From JANSYL01 sp965229695 (GTDB taxonomy: Bacteria; Pseudomonadota; Alphaproteobacteria; Rhodobacterales; Rhodobacteraceae), in assembly GCA_965229695.1 (NCBI GenBank), contig OZ245921.1:3534001-3598000 (forward strand): DNA of 64,000 nt, in the 5' to 3' direction. Position numbers and translations under genes: made by a program. The notes beneath the pieces were generated by a model. The model was given only the letters and a program-made list of their open reading frames with translations, was not told where the DNA came from and ran no database searches. Of this stretch, positions 34,921 through 43,448 are shown piece after piece (positions within the stretch are counted from its first letter, which is position 1; each line of letters opens with the position of its first letter).

Positions 34921-35619
34921 TTATGGAATGCGCGCGACATAGCGGGCGCGGGCAGGATCGAACCATGTGGTTGAGACCTCTGCCAGACGCCCATATCCGT
35001 CAAAAGCCTGCCGGTCCACAAGCCCCATCTGTGTGATTTCACCATTCGTCAGGGTGTTTGGGCCCCAATCGGGCGGTGCGGAAAGGCCAATCCGATCCTC
35101 GGCCCGCGTGATCTCAAGCCCAAGGGCCCGGCGATAGCTGTGATAAAGCGACTCGCTCAGCTCTGCTTCGGTCAAGTGATTGGCATAGCGCCCGTGTAGC
35201 TGGATTTGCTCAAGCGCGACCGGCACACCGTCGAGCCGGCGCAGCCTGCGAATGACCCAGACATGGGGCGCATCGGGGAAATCTGGTGTCGCCTCGGATC
35301 GGGTGAGCGAGAGCAGATCCGCGGTGGGCAACCCGCCCCCCTGCGGATTGCGCTCTAGGCGGAACAGCGCATAAGCGCCGACCCGGTCGCTTTCGCCCGT
35401 GACATAGGTGCCTGAGCCGTGGCGACGATCGACCAACCCGCGATCTGCCAAGACGGCAAGCGCCTTGCGCAGGGTGATCACCGTCACCTCGAACTGTGCG
35501 GCCAACTGGCGTTCGGTGGGCAATCGATCCCCCGCACCGAAGCGGCCCGAGCCGATATCGCGGCTTAGGCTTTCGGCGATTTGCAAGTAGCGAGGCAGGG
35601 GCGCCATGGGGGTGGTCAT
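34921..35619 (-). CDS. GntR family regulator (HutC/UTRA subfamily)
   Basis: 232 residues. N-terminal winged helix (RLPTERQLAAQFEVTVITLRKALAVLADRGLVDRR-HGSGTYV) and a C-terminal UTRA ligand domain (RRLRRLDGVPVALEQ). HutC-type regulators usually sense sugar phosphates or amino acid derivatives and repress adjacent catabolic genes. It is first in the minus-strand sugar cluster and divergent from the monooxygenase gene. Starts at 35619 or 35607 are possible; neither has a strong ribosome site. Confidence 0.9.
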   Translation of the reverse strand: MTTPMAPLPRYLQIAESLSRDIGSGRFGAGDRLPTERQLAAQFEVTVITLRKALAVLADRGLVDRRHGSGTYVTGESDRVGAYALFRLERNPQGGGLPTADLLSLTRSEATPDFPDAPHVWVIRRLRRLDGVPVALEQIQLHGRYANHLTEAELSESLYHSYRRALGLEITRAEDRIGLSAPPDWGPNTLTNGEITQMGLVDRQAFDGYGRLAEVSTTWFDPARARYVARIP

Positions 35620-35635
35620 GGGCCGTGGGATTCAA

Positions 35636-35663
35636 ATTGATATACCATTGATCTAGTTTGATC
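35636..35663. promoter_or_regulatory. 11-bp phased ATTGAT direct repeats, candidate GntR operator
   Basis: ATTGATATACC, ATTGATCTAGT, then TTTGATC: three TTGAT units spaced exactly 11 bp in an AT-rich patch between the divergent GntR and flavin monooxygenase genes. Such helical phasing fits a protein-binding site; the partner protein is inferred. Confidence 0.45.
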
Positions 35664-35707
35664 CGGCGGCTACAGCTTTGTCCAGACCGGACGGGAGGCC
35701 GCTTTTC

Positions 35708-36862
35708 ATGACAATCGTTCCTATAACCTCGCCAGACCTGGATGCCGCCGAGGTATCTTGGTTTTCAGCGCTCTGCTCGGATGATTATGAGTTTCTGGGC
35801 GTGCCCGATGGCGTGCTGCGATCTTCCTGGGCGCATTGCCGGGACATCGTTCTGGAGGCTGAGACGCAGGGGTTTCGCAACATCCTGTGCCCGTCCTCCT
35901 ATCAAGTTGGCCAGGATACACTGAGCTTTGTGGCCGGCTGCGCCCCGCTGACCAGCAAGATCAACATGCTGGCCGCTGTGCGCTGCGGGGAAATGCAGCC
36001 CATTATGCTGGCGCGTACCATCGCGACGCTCGACCACATGCTGGAAGGGCGGCTGACGGTGAACATCATCTCCTCCGACTTTCCGGGTGAAAAGGCGGAA
36101 AGCGGCTATCGCTATCAGCGCTCGCGCGAGGTGGTGGAGATTCTGAAACAGGCTTGGACCCAGGATCACATCACCTACAAGGGTGAAGTCTATGATTTTG
36201 AGGGTTTAACCACCGATCCTGCGCGACCTTATCAGATCGGCGGGCCCCTTTTGTATTTTGGCGGCTATTCCCCACCCGCGTTGGAACTGTGTGGCCAGCA
36301 TTGTGATGTCTATCTGATGTGGCCCGAGCCCAAGGAAAACCTCGCGCAACGCATGAGGGACGTGCATCAAGTCGCTGAAAAATATGACCGAACGCTCGAT
36401 TATGGCCTGCGCGTTCATATGATTGTCCGCGATACCGAGGCCGAGGCGCGGGAATATGCGGAGCATCTGGTGTCAAAGCTGGATGACGAGCTTGGCCAAT
36501 TGATCCGTGAACGCGCGCTGGATAGCGGATCGCTCGGTGTGAGCCATCAGGCCAAAGCCCGTGAATTGGCAGATAAATTTGGCTATGTTGAACCCAATCT
36601 TTGGACCGGCGTGGGCCGTGCACGGTCGGGCTGTGGCGCGGCTCTGGTGGGGTCGGCCGATCAGGTGCTGACCCAGATCGAAGAATACAAAAAGATGGGC
36701 ATTCGGGCCTTCATCTTTTCGGGCTATCCGCATATCGACGAGTGCAAGCATTTCGGGCGGCTGGTTCTGCCCGAGCTAAAGACCTGTTCCATGCCCGAAG
36801 CCTATGGGCGGGTTCCGGCCAGCACACCAGCGACGCCCTTGGGCGTAGGGGAGAGACGCTGA
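35708..36862 (+). CDS. LLM class flavin-dependent monooxygenase, SsuD (alkanesulfonate monooxygenase)-like
   Basis: 384 residues from ATG 35708 with GGGAGG upstream. It is a bacterial-luciferase-fold FMNH2 monooxygenase: GFRNILCPSSYQVGQD, LDHMLEGRLTVNIISSD and LLYFGGYSPPALELCGQHCDVYLMWPE all fit SsuD-like enzymes, which cleave C-S bonds of sulfonates. It overlaps the next gene by one base (TGATG). No flavin reductase gene is nearby, so reduced flavin must come from elsewhere. Possible substrate: a sulfonated sugar or other sulfonate; not proven. Confidence 0.85.
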   Translation: MTIVPITSPDLDAAEVSWFSALCSDDYEFLGVPDGVLRSSWAHCRDIVLEAETQGFRNILCPSSYQVGQDTLSFVAGCAPLTSKINMLAAVRCGEMQPIMLARTIATLDHMLEGRLTVNIISSDFPGEKAESGYRYQRSREVVEILKQAWTQDHITYKGEVYDFEGLTTDPARPYQIGGPLLYFGGYSPPALELCGQHCDVYLMWPEPKENLAQRMRDVHQVAEKYDRTLDYGLRVHMIVRDTEAEAREYAEHLVSKLDDELGQLIRERALDSGSLGVSHQAKARELADKFGYVEPNLWTGVGRARSGCGAALVGSADQVLTQIEEYKKMGIRAFIFSGYPHIDECKHFGRLVLPELKTCSMPEAYGRVPASTPATPLGVGERR

Positions 36863-37752
36863 TGGATCGTGTCGCGGTTGGAGATCTGGAGTTTTCCAAG
36901 ATCGTATATGGCATGTGGCGCTTGGGCGATGACGACGATACCGCGCCCGCCCATGTCCAAGCCAAGGTGGAGGCGTGCCTGGAACAGGGCATCACCACCA
37001 TGGATCAGGCCGATATCTATGGCGACTATGGAGCCGAGGCGCTGCTTGGCGCGGCCTTCCGGGCCAGTCCGGGGCTGCGCGACAAGGTCGAGCTTGTCAC
37101 CAAATGCGATATCGTGGCCCCGATTGGCAAATTCTCGGATAAGCGGGTCAAATATTACGACACCTCAGCGGCCTATATCACCGGGGCGGTTGAGACCTCT
37201 CTATCGGTCATGTCGGTCGATGTGATCGACCTGCTGTTGATCCACCGACCCGATCCGCTGATGGATCATATCGAAACCGGGCAGGCGCTGGATGCGCTGG
37301 TCGCCTCGGGCAAGGTACGCGCGGTGGGGGTGTCGAACTTCCTGAAACATGATTGGGATCTTTTGCAATCGGCCATGTCGACGCCACTGGCGACCAATCA
37401 GATCGAGTTAAGCGTGCTGCATCACACGCCCCTCACCGATGGTCAGGTGGCTTGGATGCAGCAGGCGGGCGTGCCGATCATGGCCTGGTCGCCTTTGGCA
37501 GGAGGCCAGTTGTTCGGGCCCGAAGGAGCCTCAGTGCGCGCCGTGCTGGAGCGGATTGGCGCAGACCAAGGCGTTGGCGCGGATGCGGTGGCGGTGGCGT
37601 GGCTGATGCGCCATCCAACCCAAATCTTGCCGGTGATGGGTACCAATAACATGAACCGGATCAAGGCCTTGGGCGATGCCGCCAAGGTAGAGCTTGACCG
37701 TGAAACCTGGTTCGAGATTTACACCGCCGCGCTCGGGCACGAGGTCGCATAA
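36862..37752 (+). CDS. Aldo/keto reductase
   Basis: 296 residues of the AKR TIM-barrel fold. The tetrad can be followed: Asp and Tyr in DQADIYGDYG (catalytic Tyr), Lys in VTKCDI and His in LLIHRPDP. NAD(P)H binding is at the C-terminal end (MGTNNMNRI). It is translationally coupled to the flavin monooxygenase. In sulfoquinovose desulfonation a monooxygenase and an AKR form such a pair (product aldehyde reduced to the sugar), which motivates the sulfosugar idea. A terminator follows. Confidence 0.87.
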   Translation: MDRVAVGDLEFSKIVYGMWRLGDDDDTAPAHVQAKVEACLEQGITTMDQADIYGDYGAEALLGAAFRASPGLRDKVELVTKCDIVAPIGKFSDKRVKYYDTSAAYITGAVETSLSVMSVDVIDLLLIHRPDPLMDHIETGQALDALVASGKVRAVGVSNFLKHDWDLLQSAMSTPLATNQIELSVLHHTPLTDGQVAWMQQAGVPIMAWSPLAGGQLFGPEGASVRAVLERIGADQGVGADAVAVAWLMRHPTQILPVMGTNNMNRIKALGDAAKVELDRETWFEIYTAALGHEVA

Positions 37753-37772
37753 CCGAAACGGATTTTGATTGA

Positions 37773-37811
37773 AGCACCCGTCGGCGTTTTGTCGGCGGGT
37801 GCTGTTTTTTT
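37773..37811 (+). terminator. Intrinsic terminator after the aldo/keto reductase
   Basis: AGCACCCG-N15-CGGGTGCT followed by G and seven T, 20 bp after the stop codon. Confidence 0.85.
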
Positions 37812-37844
37812 GGGGCACTGCCCCCGCGCCTTTGGCGCTCCCCC

Positions 37845-37868
37845 GCCATATTTTTGGGATAAAGAGGG
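37845..37868 (+). repeat. CGCCATATTTTTGGGATAAAGA repeat, copy after the aldo/keto reductase gene
   Basis: CGCCATATTTTTGGGATAAA followed by GAGG, downstream of the terminator and before the lysis genes. Best-formed copy of the family also seen at 31804-31835 and 47358-47382. Confidence 0.6.
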
Positions 37869-37944
37869 GGCGGCGTTAACGGGATATTCAGGTTTTTCTG
37901 TCTGAGATTAGAGAACCGGAACCAATGAGCATGGAGGGCGGGCC

Positions 37945-38556
37945 ATGCAGTCGGTTCGTGATATTGCCAGAGAAATTGTCGCCCGTGAGGGTGGGTTTGT
38001 GGATGACCCGGATGATCCAGGCGGGGCCACCAATTATGGCGTCACCATTCACACGATGCGGCGCTTGGGTCTGGATTTGGATGCGGATGGCGATGTCGAT
38101 ACCGCGGATGTCCGCGCGCTCAGCCGTGATCAGGCGATAGAGATTTTCATTGAGCATTACTATCAGCGCCCGCGCATCGCGCAGCTTCCCGATGCGCTGC
38201 ATGCAACGGTTTTTGATATGTATGTGAATGCCGGATCGAACGCGGTGCGCATCCTGCAACGTCTGCTGCGGGATATGGGATTGGATATTGCGGTGGATGG
38301 GGTGATTGGGCCGCAAACCGCGCGGGCCGCTTTCGCGGCTTTTGAACAAGCGCCGGACCATCTGGTCGATGCTTACGGCATTGCCCGGCGCAACTATTAC
38401 TATGGGATTGGTGACAGGCGGCCCGCCAGCCGCAAATACGCGCGGCGACGCGATGGCGGCAAAGGCGGCTGGATCAAACGCGCGGAGGAGTTCATCTCAC
38501 CCCGCTATCATCTGAGCGAAGCGCAACACCGCGACCGGGTGGCGTCATGGGGGTGA
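37945..38556 (+). CDS. Holin-associated N-acetylmuramidase (endolysin), gene-transfer-agent type
   Basis: 203 residues. The GH108-type catalytic region has EGGFVDDPDDPGGATNYGVT (Glu catalytic), followed by a peptidoglycan-binding part (VDGVIGPQTARAA). No signal peptide, as expected for an endolysin released through a holin. The start ATG 37945 has GGAGG at 7 bases. The holin gene overlaps its 3' end. In Rhodobacter capsulatus a similar endolysin/holin pair, encoded away from the main cluster, releases gene transfer agent particles. Confidence 0.88.
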   Translation: MQSVRDIAREIVAREGGFVDDPDDPGGATNYGVTIHTMRRLGLDLDADGDVDTADVRALSRDQAIEIFIEHYYQRPRIAQLPDALHATVFDMYVNAGSNAVRILQRLLRDMGLDIAVDGVIGPQTARAAFAAFEQAPDHLVDAYGIARRNYYYGIGDRRPASRKYARRRDGGKGGWIKRAEEFISPRYHLSEAQHRDRVASWG

Positions 38557-39068
38557 TCGATCGGATTGTCGGCGTTTCCGATGCCGCCGAGGCCCTGGGC
38601 GCGGCAGCGGAAGGCGTATCAGAGGTGTTTGTGCCCAACGCCACTCGCGCCATGGAGATCGATGGCGATATCCACCGCGCCACGCTGCAAACCGCCGCGG
38701 CCGAATTTCAGAACACCGGGGCCGGGCGCTTCAATCAGGCGGTCAACGGGCTCAACCGCTTGCCGCGCCCCTTATTGGCTTTTGGCACCATTGGCTTGTT
38801 CACCTACGCCATGATCGACCCGGTCGCATTTGCGCATCGGATGATCGGGCTAGAGGCCGTGCCAGAGCCGCTTTGGTGGTTGTTAGGCGCGATTGTGAGC
38901 TTTTATTTCGGCGCGCGCGAATTGCACTACTTTCGCGCGCCGGGGCAGGGGCGCATGGCGGGCCTTTTGCGCGGCGGTTTGTTTCGCCGCCGCGCCGAAC
39001 AGGCCCCTGCCGATGATCCGGTGGCCGTGAACCCGGCCCTATCGGCCTGGCAGAACCGCCAGGGTTAG
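38547..39068 (+). CDS. Three-transmembrane holin for gene transfer agent release
   Basis: 173 residues. The middle of the protein carries hydrophobic segments (LLAFGTIGLFTYAMI and WWLLGAIVSFYFGAREL) and the conserved aromatic end FGARELHYFR. The N-terminal half is amphipathic and the C-terminus is basic then acidic. It overlaps the endolysin gene by 10 bp. It fits the GTA-type three-helix holin family. No phage structural genes are nearby, so this is a detached lysis cassette rather than a prophage. Confidence 0.83.
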   Translation: MGVIDRIVGVSDAAEALGAAAEGVSEVFVPNATRAMEIDGDIHRATLQTAAAEFQNTGAGRFNQAVNGLNRLPRPLLAFGTIGLFTYAMIDPVAFAHRMIGLEAVPEPLWWLLGAIVSFYFGARELHYFRAPGQGRMAGLLRGGLFRRRAEQAPADDPVAVNPALSAWQNRQG

Positions 39069-41497
39069 CCGCGCATCCGTTCCATATTGGCGTCGAATAA
39101 CGGGCTGCGCTGCGGGCGCGCATCGTGATGCTGGCCGAGGATTTCAATCGACCAGGCCCCGTCACGGTCGGCAAGATCTTTCGGCACATAACCTTGCGCC
39201 ACCGAAACGCCGGAATGATGCGCATAGCCGCCCGAGGTGACCCAACCCACAACATCGCCGTCGATTGAAATCGGCTCATCCCCGATCACGTCGGCGTTGC
39301 TGGCATCCACCACAAAGCTCAGCAGGCGCAGTTTGCCGCCGCCATCGCGTTCGTCGATTGCGCCCGCCTTGCCGATGAAATCCGGTTTTTCATAGGCCAC
39401 AAACCGGCTGAGCCCGGATTCCAGCGGGCCGTAGATCGGGCGGAATTCCCGTGCCCACCCGCCAAAATTTTTCTCCAACCGCATCGCGTTCAGCGCCCGC
39501 AGGCCAAAGGGTTTCAAGCCCAGATCGGCACCTTCGGCCAAGAGGCGGTCGAAGACTTGGCGCTGGTATTCAGGCTTCATCCAGATCTCATAGCCCAGAT
39601 CACCGGTGAAGCTGACGCGGCCCACGTAACAAGGGGCCATGGCCACATCCATCTGCCGGAACGCCATGAAGCGGAAGCCCGCGTTGGAGACATCTTCCCC
39701 GGTCAAACGCGCCAACAGATCGCGTGCCTTTGGCCCAGCGATGGAGAGGCCGCAGAGACCCAGGCCAATCACCTCAAGCGAAACCGATCCATCTGTCGGC
39801 ATGTGTTGTTCGAACCAGCGGGCATAAAACACTTCGGCCATGCCGGAACCGAAAAGCATCCAATCCTCGTCGTTCACACAGGCCACGGTTAGATCGCCCT
39901 GAAGCTTGCCATCTTCTTTCAGCATCGGGGCCAGCGTCATGCGGCCCGGCTTGGGCAGTTTGCAGGCCAGCACCTTATCCAAGAACGCCTGACTGCCGGG
40001 GCCGGTGACGCGGAATTTCGAGAAGCCAGAGGTTTCCATGGCGCCCACAGCCTCGCGGCAGGCTTGCACCTCGGCCGCGACGTGATCGAAATCGGTCGAG
40101 CGGCGCCAGGAAAACACATCCTTGGTCTCATCAGGCGAGAACCAAAGCGGTGCCTCCAAACCCCAGCTGTCGCCCATCTGCGCGCCAAGCGACAGCATTC
40201 GGTCATAGATCGGTGTGGTCTTGTGCGGGCGGGCGGCCTCCAACTCTTCATTGGGGAAACGGATGGAGAAGCGCCGGGAATAGTTTTCCTGCACTTTGGG
40301 GTTGGTGTAGCTGAGCGTGGCCCAGTCGCCGTAGCGCGCGATATCCATGGCGAAGACATCAAAGCCGGGATCGCCATTGATCATCCAGTTCGACAGCGCC
40401 AGGCCAACGCCGCCACCCTGGCTAAAGCCCGCCATCACACCACAGGCCGACCACATGCCGGGCAATCCGCGAATGGGGCCGATCAGCGGGTTGCCATCGG
40501 GGGCAAAGGTGAAGGGGCCATTGATGATCTGCTTGATGCCCGCGCGCTCAAAGGCGGGGAAGTGGCGGAAGCCAACCTCCAGCGACGGGGCGATACGGTC
40601 GATATCGGGTTGCAGCAGTTCGTGCCCAAACTCCCACGGGGTTTCTCGTTCCGACCAGGGCACACAGGCGCGCTCATAGGTGCCCATCAACATGCCGCCG
40701 CGTTCTTGGCGCAAGTAAAGCTCGCCATCGAAATCGACGGCATGAATCACCTGCTTGCCGGTCTTTTCGTTGACCTCGGCCACCTCGGGCATGTCTTCGG
40801 TCAGAAGATACATATGCTCCATTGCCAGAACCGGGATTTCCAGGCCGACCATCCGGCCCACTTCCCGCGCCCAAAGGCCGCCGGCATTAACCACATGCTC
40901 GCAGGCCACATCCCCCTTGGCGGTTTTTACGATCCAGCCGCCTTCGCGGGCCTGAACGATATCTTCGACCTTGCAATGGGTTTCGATCCGGGCCCCGTAG
41001 TGGCGCGCCGATTTGGCATAAGCATAGGTGGTGCCCGACGGGTCCAGGTGGCCATCGACGGTGGAGCGCATCGCGCCCACAAATTGTGACGGGTCGAGAA
41101 GCGGCATCAGATCATGCGCCTCTTCGGGCGTAATAATCTCGGCCTCGATGCCTTGGTATTTGTTCTTGGCGGCGATGGATTTCAGCCAATCGAAGCGTTC
41201 TTCGGTCGCGGCCAGCATGACACCGCCGGTGATGTGATGGCCCACGGCTTGGCCCGACAGCTCTTCGATCTCTTTGTAGAGATCGATGGTGTATTTCTGC
41301 AAAGCTGCCACATTCGGGTCGCCATTGATCGTGTGACAGCCCCCCGCCGCGTGCCAGGTCGAGCCCGAGGTCAGTTCCGAACGCTCCAACAACAGCACAT
41401 CCGACCAACCGCCTTTGGCAAGGTGATAAAGCACCGAGCAGCCGACAACGCCGCCCCCGATCACAACCACGCGGGCTTGGGTGGGAAAATCGGACAT
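39065..41497 (-). CDS. FAD-dependent dimethylglycine/sarcosine dehydrogenase-like enzyme with GcvT domain
   Basis: 810 residues in two parts. N-terminal FAD oxidoreductase (DAO type) with GGGVVGCSVLYHLAKGG and GSTWHAAG, where the His (about 49) matches the covalent FAD site of dimethylglycine and sarcosine dehydrogenases. C-terminal GcvT/aminomethyltransferase-type folate domain from about residue 430 (GDLGYEIWM, GLRALNAMRLEK). It would demethylate an N-methyl glycine derivative and pass the C1 unit to tetrahydrofolate. The exact substrate is unknown. Its stop overlaps the convergent holin end by 4 bp. Confidence 0.88.
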   Translation of the reverse strand: MSDFPTQARVVVIGGGVVGCSVLYHLAKGGWSDVLLLERSELTSGSTWHAAGGCHTINGDPNVAALQKYTIDLYKEIEELSGQAVGHHITGGVMLAATEERFDWLKSIAAKNKYQGIEAEIITPEEAHDLMPLLDPSQFVGAMRSTVDGHLDPSGTTYAYAKSARHYGARIETHCKVEDIVQAREGGWIVKTAKGDVACEHVVNAGGLWAREVGRMVGLEIPVLAMEHMYLLTEDMPEVAEVNEKTGKQVIHAVDFDGELYLRQERGGMLMGTYERACVPWSERETPWEFGHELLQPDIDRIAPSLEVGFRHFPAFERAGIKQIINGPFTFAPDGNPLIGPIRGLPGMWSACGVMAGFSQGGGVGLALSNWMINGDPGFDVFAMDIARYGDWATLSYTNPKVQENYSRRFSIRFPNEELEAARPHKTTPIYDRMLSLGAQMGDSWGLEAPLWFSPDETKDVFSWRRSTDFDHVAAEVQACREAVGAMETSGFSKFRVTGPGSQAFLDKVLACKLPKPGRMTLAPMLKEDGKLQGDLTVACVNDEDWMLFGSGMAEVFYARWFEQHMPTDGSVSLEVIGLGLCGLSIAGPKARDLLARLTGEDVSNAGFRFMAFRQMDVAMAPCYVGRVSFTGDLGYEIWMKPEYQRQVFDRLLAEGADLGLKPFGLRALNAMRLEKNFGGWAREFRPIYGPLESGLSRFVAYEKPDFIGKAGAIDERDGGGKLRLLSFVVDASNADVIGDEPISIDGDVVGWVTSGGYAHHSGVSVAQGYVPKDLADRDGAWSIEILGQHHDARPQRSPLFDANMERMRG

Positions 41498-41614
41498 CTG
41501 GGCGGCTCCTGTTGGCTAACTGTCTCGCGCGAGACTAGGCAAGCCGCGCGCAGGCCGATAGCCGGTTTTCGACATTCCATGGGGGTGCAATGGCGCGCTT
41601 TGACAAATGCGCGC

Positions 41615-43027
41615 TTAGTCGGTGCTTTCGCCGCTGGTTTCCGCGCCGCGCGCCAAAAGCGTCGCGCGGTCGGCAATGCCCAAATCCCAATAAAGGCCAC
41701 ACATCACCGAAACCGCATCGGGAAAGAGCGCTGCGGGCAGGTGTTCATTGGGGGCGTGCTGCGAACAGCCGGGATAGGAATGGGGCACCCAGATCGTGGG
41801 CAACCCCATAGCCTCGCAGAAAATGTCATTGGGCAGAGACCCGCCAAGCGAGGGCAGAACCACCGGCGCGGCGCCGGTCGTATGGGTGATCGAGGCGACG
41901 GCATAGGCCACAGCCGGGTGATCGGCGGGTGTTTGGCTGGCGCGGAAACTTGCGCCAACCTCTGCGATTTCGATATCGGCAAAACCTTGGGCATCCAGAT
42001 GCTTGCGCAGCTCATCTGCGATGTGATCCTGATCGATCCCCATCACATGGCGCAATTGCACCCAGGCCATGGCCTCGGGCGGGATGGCATTGACCGGATC
42101 GGGCGGATCGCCCGCGTGCAGCGCCAGGATTTCGGCCGAATTCCAAGCATGAATGCGCTCAGCGGGGGTCAGATCGGGGGCGCCCCAATCGGTATCAACC
42201 TCACCCCCCGCCGGGGTCAGCCCAGCAAGGGCGGCGCGCGCGGCTTCAGGCACCTCATCCGGGGTCCAGCCATCTACCTGGATCGTACCGCGACCATCCG
42301 CGATGGTGGTCAGCGCATGGGCCAATTCCAACGCGGGGTTGCGCAGCCCGCCGCCAAAATTGCCCGAATGCCGCCCCCCTTCGCGCCGCTTGAGCGTCAG
42401 CTTAAGCGTGGTTGCCCCGCGCGCGCCCAGAAACAGGGTTGGCGTGTCGGCATCCACACGCGGCCCGTCTGAGGCCAAAAGCAAATCGGCGTTGATCTGA
42501 TCCTTCAGCTCCCCCGCGATTTCCGCCAAGCCGGGCGAGCCGATTTCCTCACCCATCTCGATGAGCATATGCATGTTAAAGCCAAGCGCGCCGCGCACAG
42601 CCAGAACCGATTGCAATGCGGTCATATTGACCAGCACCTGGCCCTTATTGTCGGCGATGCCACGCCCGTACCAATTCCCATCCTCTCCCGCATCAAGCCG
42701 CCAGGGGTCACGCCCACGCCGCCAGCGCCCTTCCATGCCTGGAACGGTATCCCCATGCCCATAGCCAAGGATTGTGGGGCGGTCGGGGTCTTCAACGCGA
42801 GAGGCGAGCAGAAACGGACGCCCCTCGGCCTCAAGCGTATAGGCGCTAAACCCCATCGCCTCGAACCCTTGCGCCAGGTGGTCGAGAAACGGCTCCAGCG
42901 GCGCGTCGTCGGTGCTGGCATCTGTGGGGAAGGCGATCATATCGGCCAATGCGGATTTGAACGCGTCATCTTCGGCGATGGCGCGGCCAAGATCGATGCA
43001 GGTCCCGCGTGCGGTCTGGTCGAGCAT
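41615..43027 (-). CDS. M20 family metallopeptidase
   Basis: 470 residues, dizinc peptidase of the M20/CPG2 clan. Metal ligands are visible: GYGHGDTVPG (His, Asp), GRGIADNKG (bridging Asp), IEMGEEIGSPG (Glu-Glu), SDGPR and the late H in VPHSYPGCSQHAPNEH. I start it at ATG 43027 with AAGGGGA 10 bases upstream. The same frame is open back to 43321, but that would run through a tRNA gene. Substrate: a dipeptide or acylated amino acid, not determined. Confidence 0.87.
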   Translation of the reverse strand: MLDQTARGTCIDLGRAIAEDDAFKSALADMIAFPTDASTDDAPLEPFLDHLAQGFEAMGFSAYTLEAEGRPFLLASRVEDPDRPTILGYGHGDTVPGMEGRWRRGRDPWRLDAGEDGNWYGRGIADNKGQVLVNMTALQSVLAVRGALGFNMHMLIEMGEEIGSPGLAEIAGELKDQINADLLLASDGPRVDADTPTLFLGARGATTLKLTLKRREGGRHSGNFGGGLRNPALELAHALTTIADGRGTIQVDGWTPDEVPEAARAALAGLTPAGGEVDTDWGAPDLTPAERIHAWNSAEILALHAGDPPDPVNAIPPEAMAWVQLRHVMGIDQDHIADELRKHLDAQGFADIEIAEVGASFRASQTPADHPAVAYAVASITHTTGAAPVVLPSLGGSLPNDIFCEAMGLPTIWVPHSYPGCSQHAPNEHLPAALFPDAVSVMCGLYWDLGIADRATLLARGAETSGESTD

Positions 43028-43150
43028 GGGCAGAGGTTCCCCTTGGGTCGCGCTAAGCCATATAGGCATGCGCCTGCGCTGTCCAAAGGCAAGGCCGCCC
43101 GGGAGCGTAAACAGAGTGTTGCGCGATCGGGGATGAGTCGGCGGGCCAGA

Positions 43151-43240
43151 TGGCGGAGAGACAGGGATTCGAACCCTGGGTAGGCTTGCACCCACAACGG
43201 TTTTCGAGACCGCCCCGTTCGACCACTCCGGCACCTCTCC
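43151..43240 (-). tRNA. tRNA-Ser (anticodon CGA)
   Basis: Minus strand: acceptor GGAGAGG pairing with TCTCTCC, D arm GCCGGAGTGGTCGAACGGGGC, anticodon loop CTCGAAA (CGA, reads UCG), a long variable arm (GTTGTGGGTGCAAGCCTACCC) as in class II tRNAs, T arm GGTTCGAATCC, discriminator G and encoded CCA. 90 nt with CCA. Confidence 0.96.
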
Positions 43241-43448
43241 GCGCTTGGGGTCTAGGGTAGTGGGCGGGTCTCTAGCGGGCCATGGGGCGGCGCGCAAGGG
43301 GCCGAGATCGGGAAATTGCATGATCGCGGGCTGCGGGCTTTGGGCGGGCGACCGCTCACAAACGCGCCATCACGGGTGCAAGCGGTGGAAATCGGGGCGC
43401 GCCTGGCCCATCTTTTGGGGGACAACACGCCCAAGATGCGGAGATATC

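Noticed and set aside
43028..43321. N-terminal extension of the M20 peptidase frame
   Set aside because: It would cross the tRNA-Ser gene on the same strand; ATG 43027 gives a normal family length.
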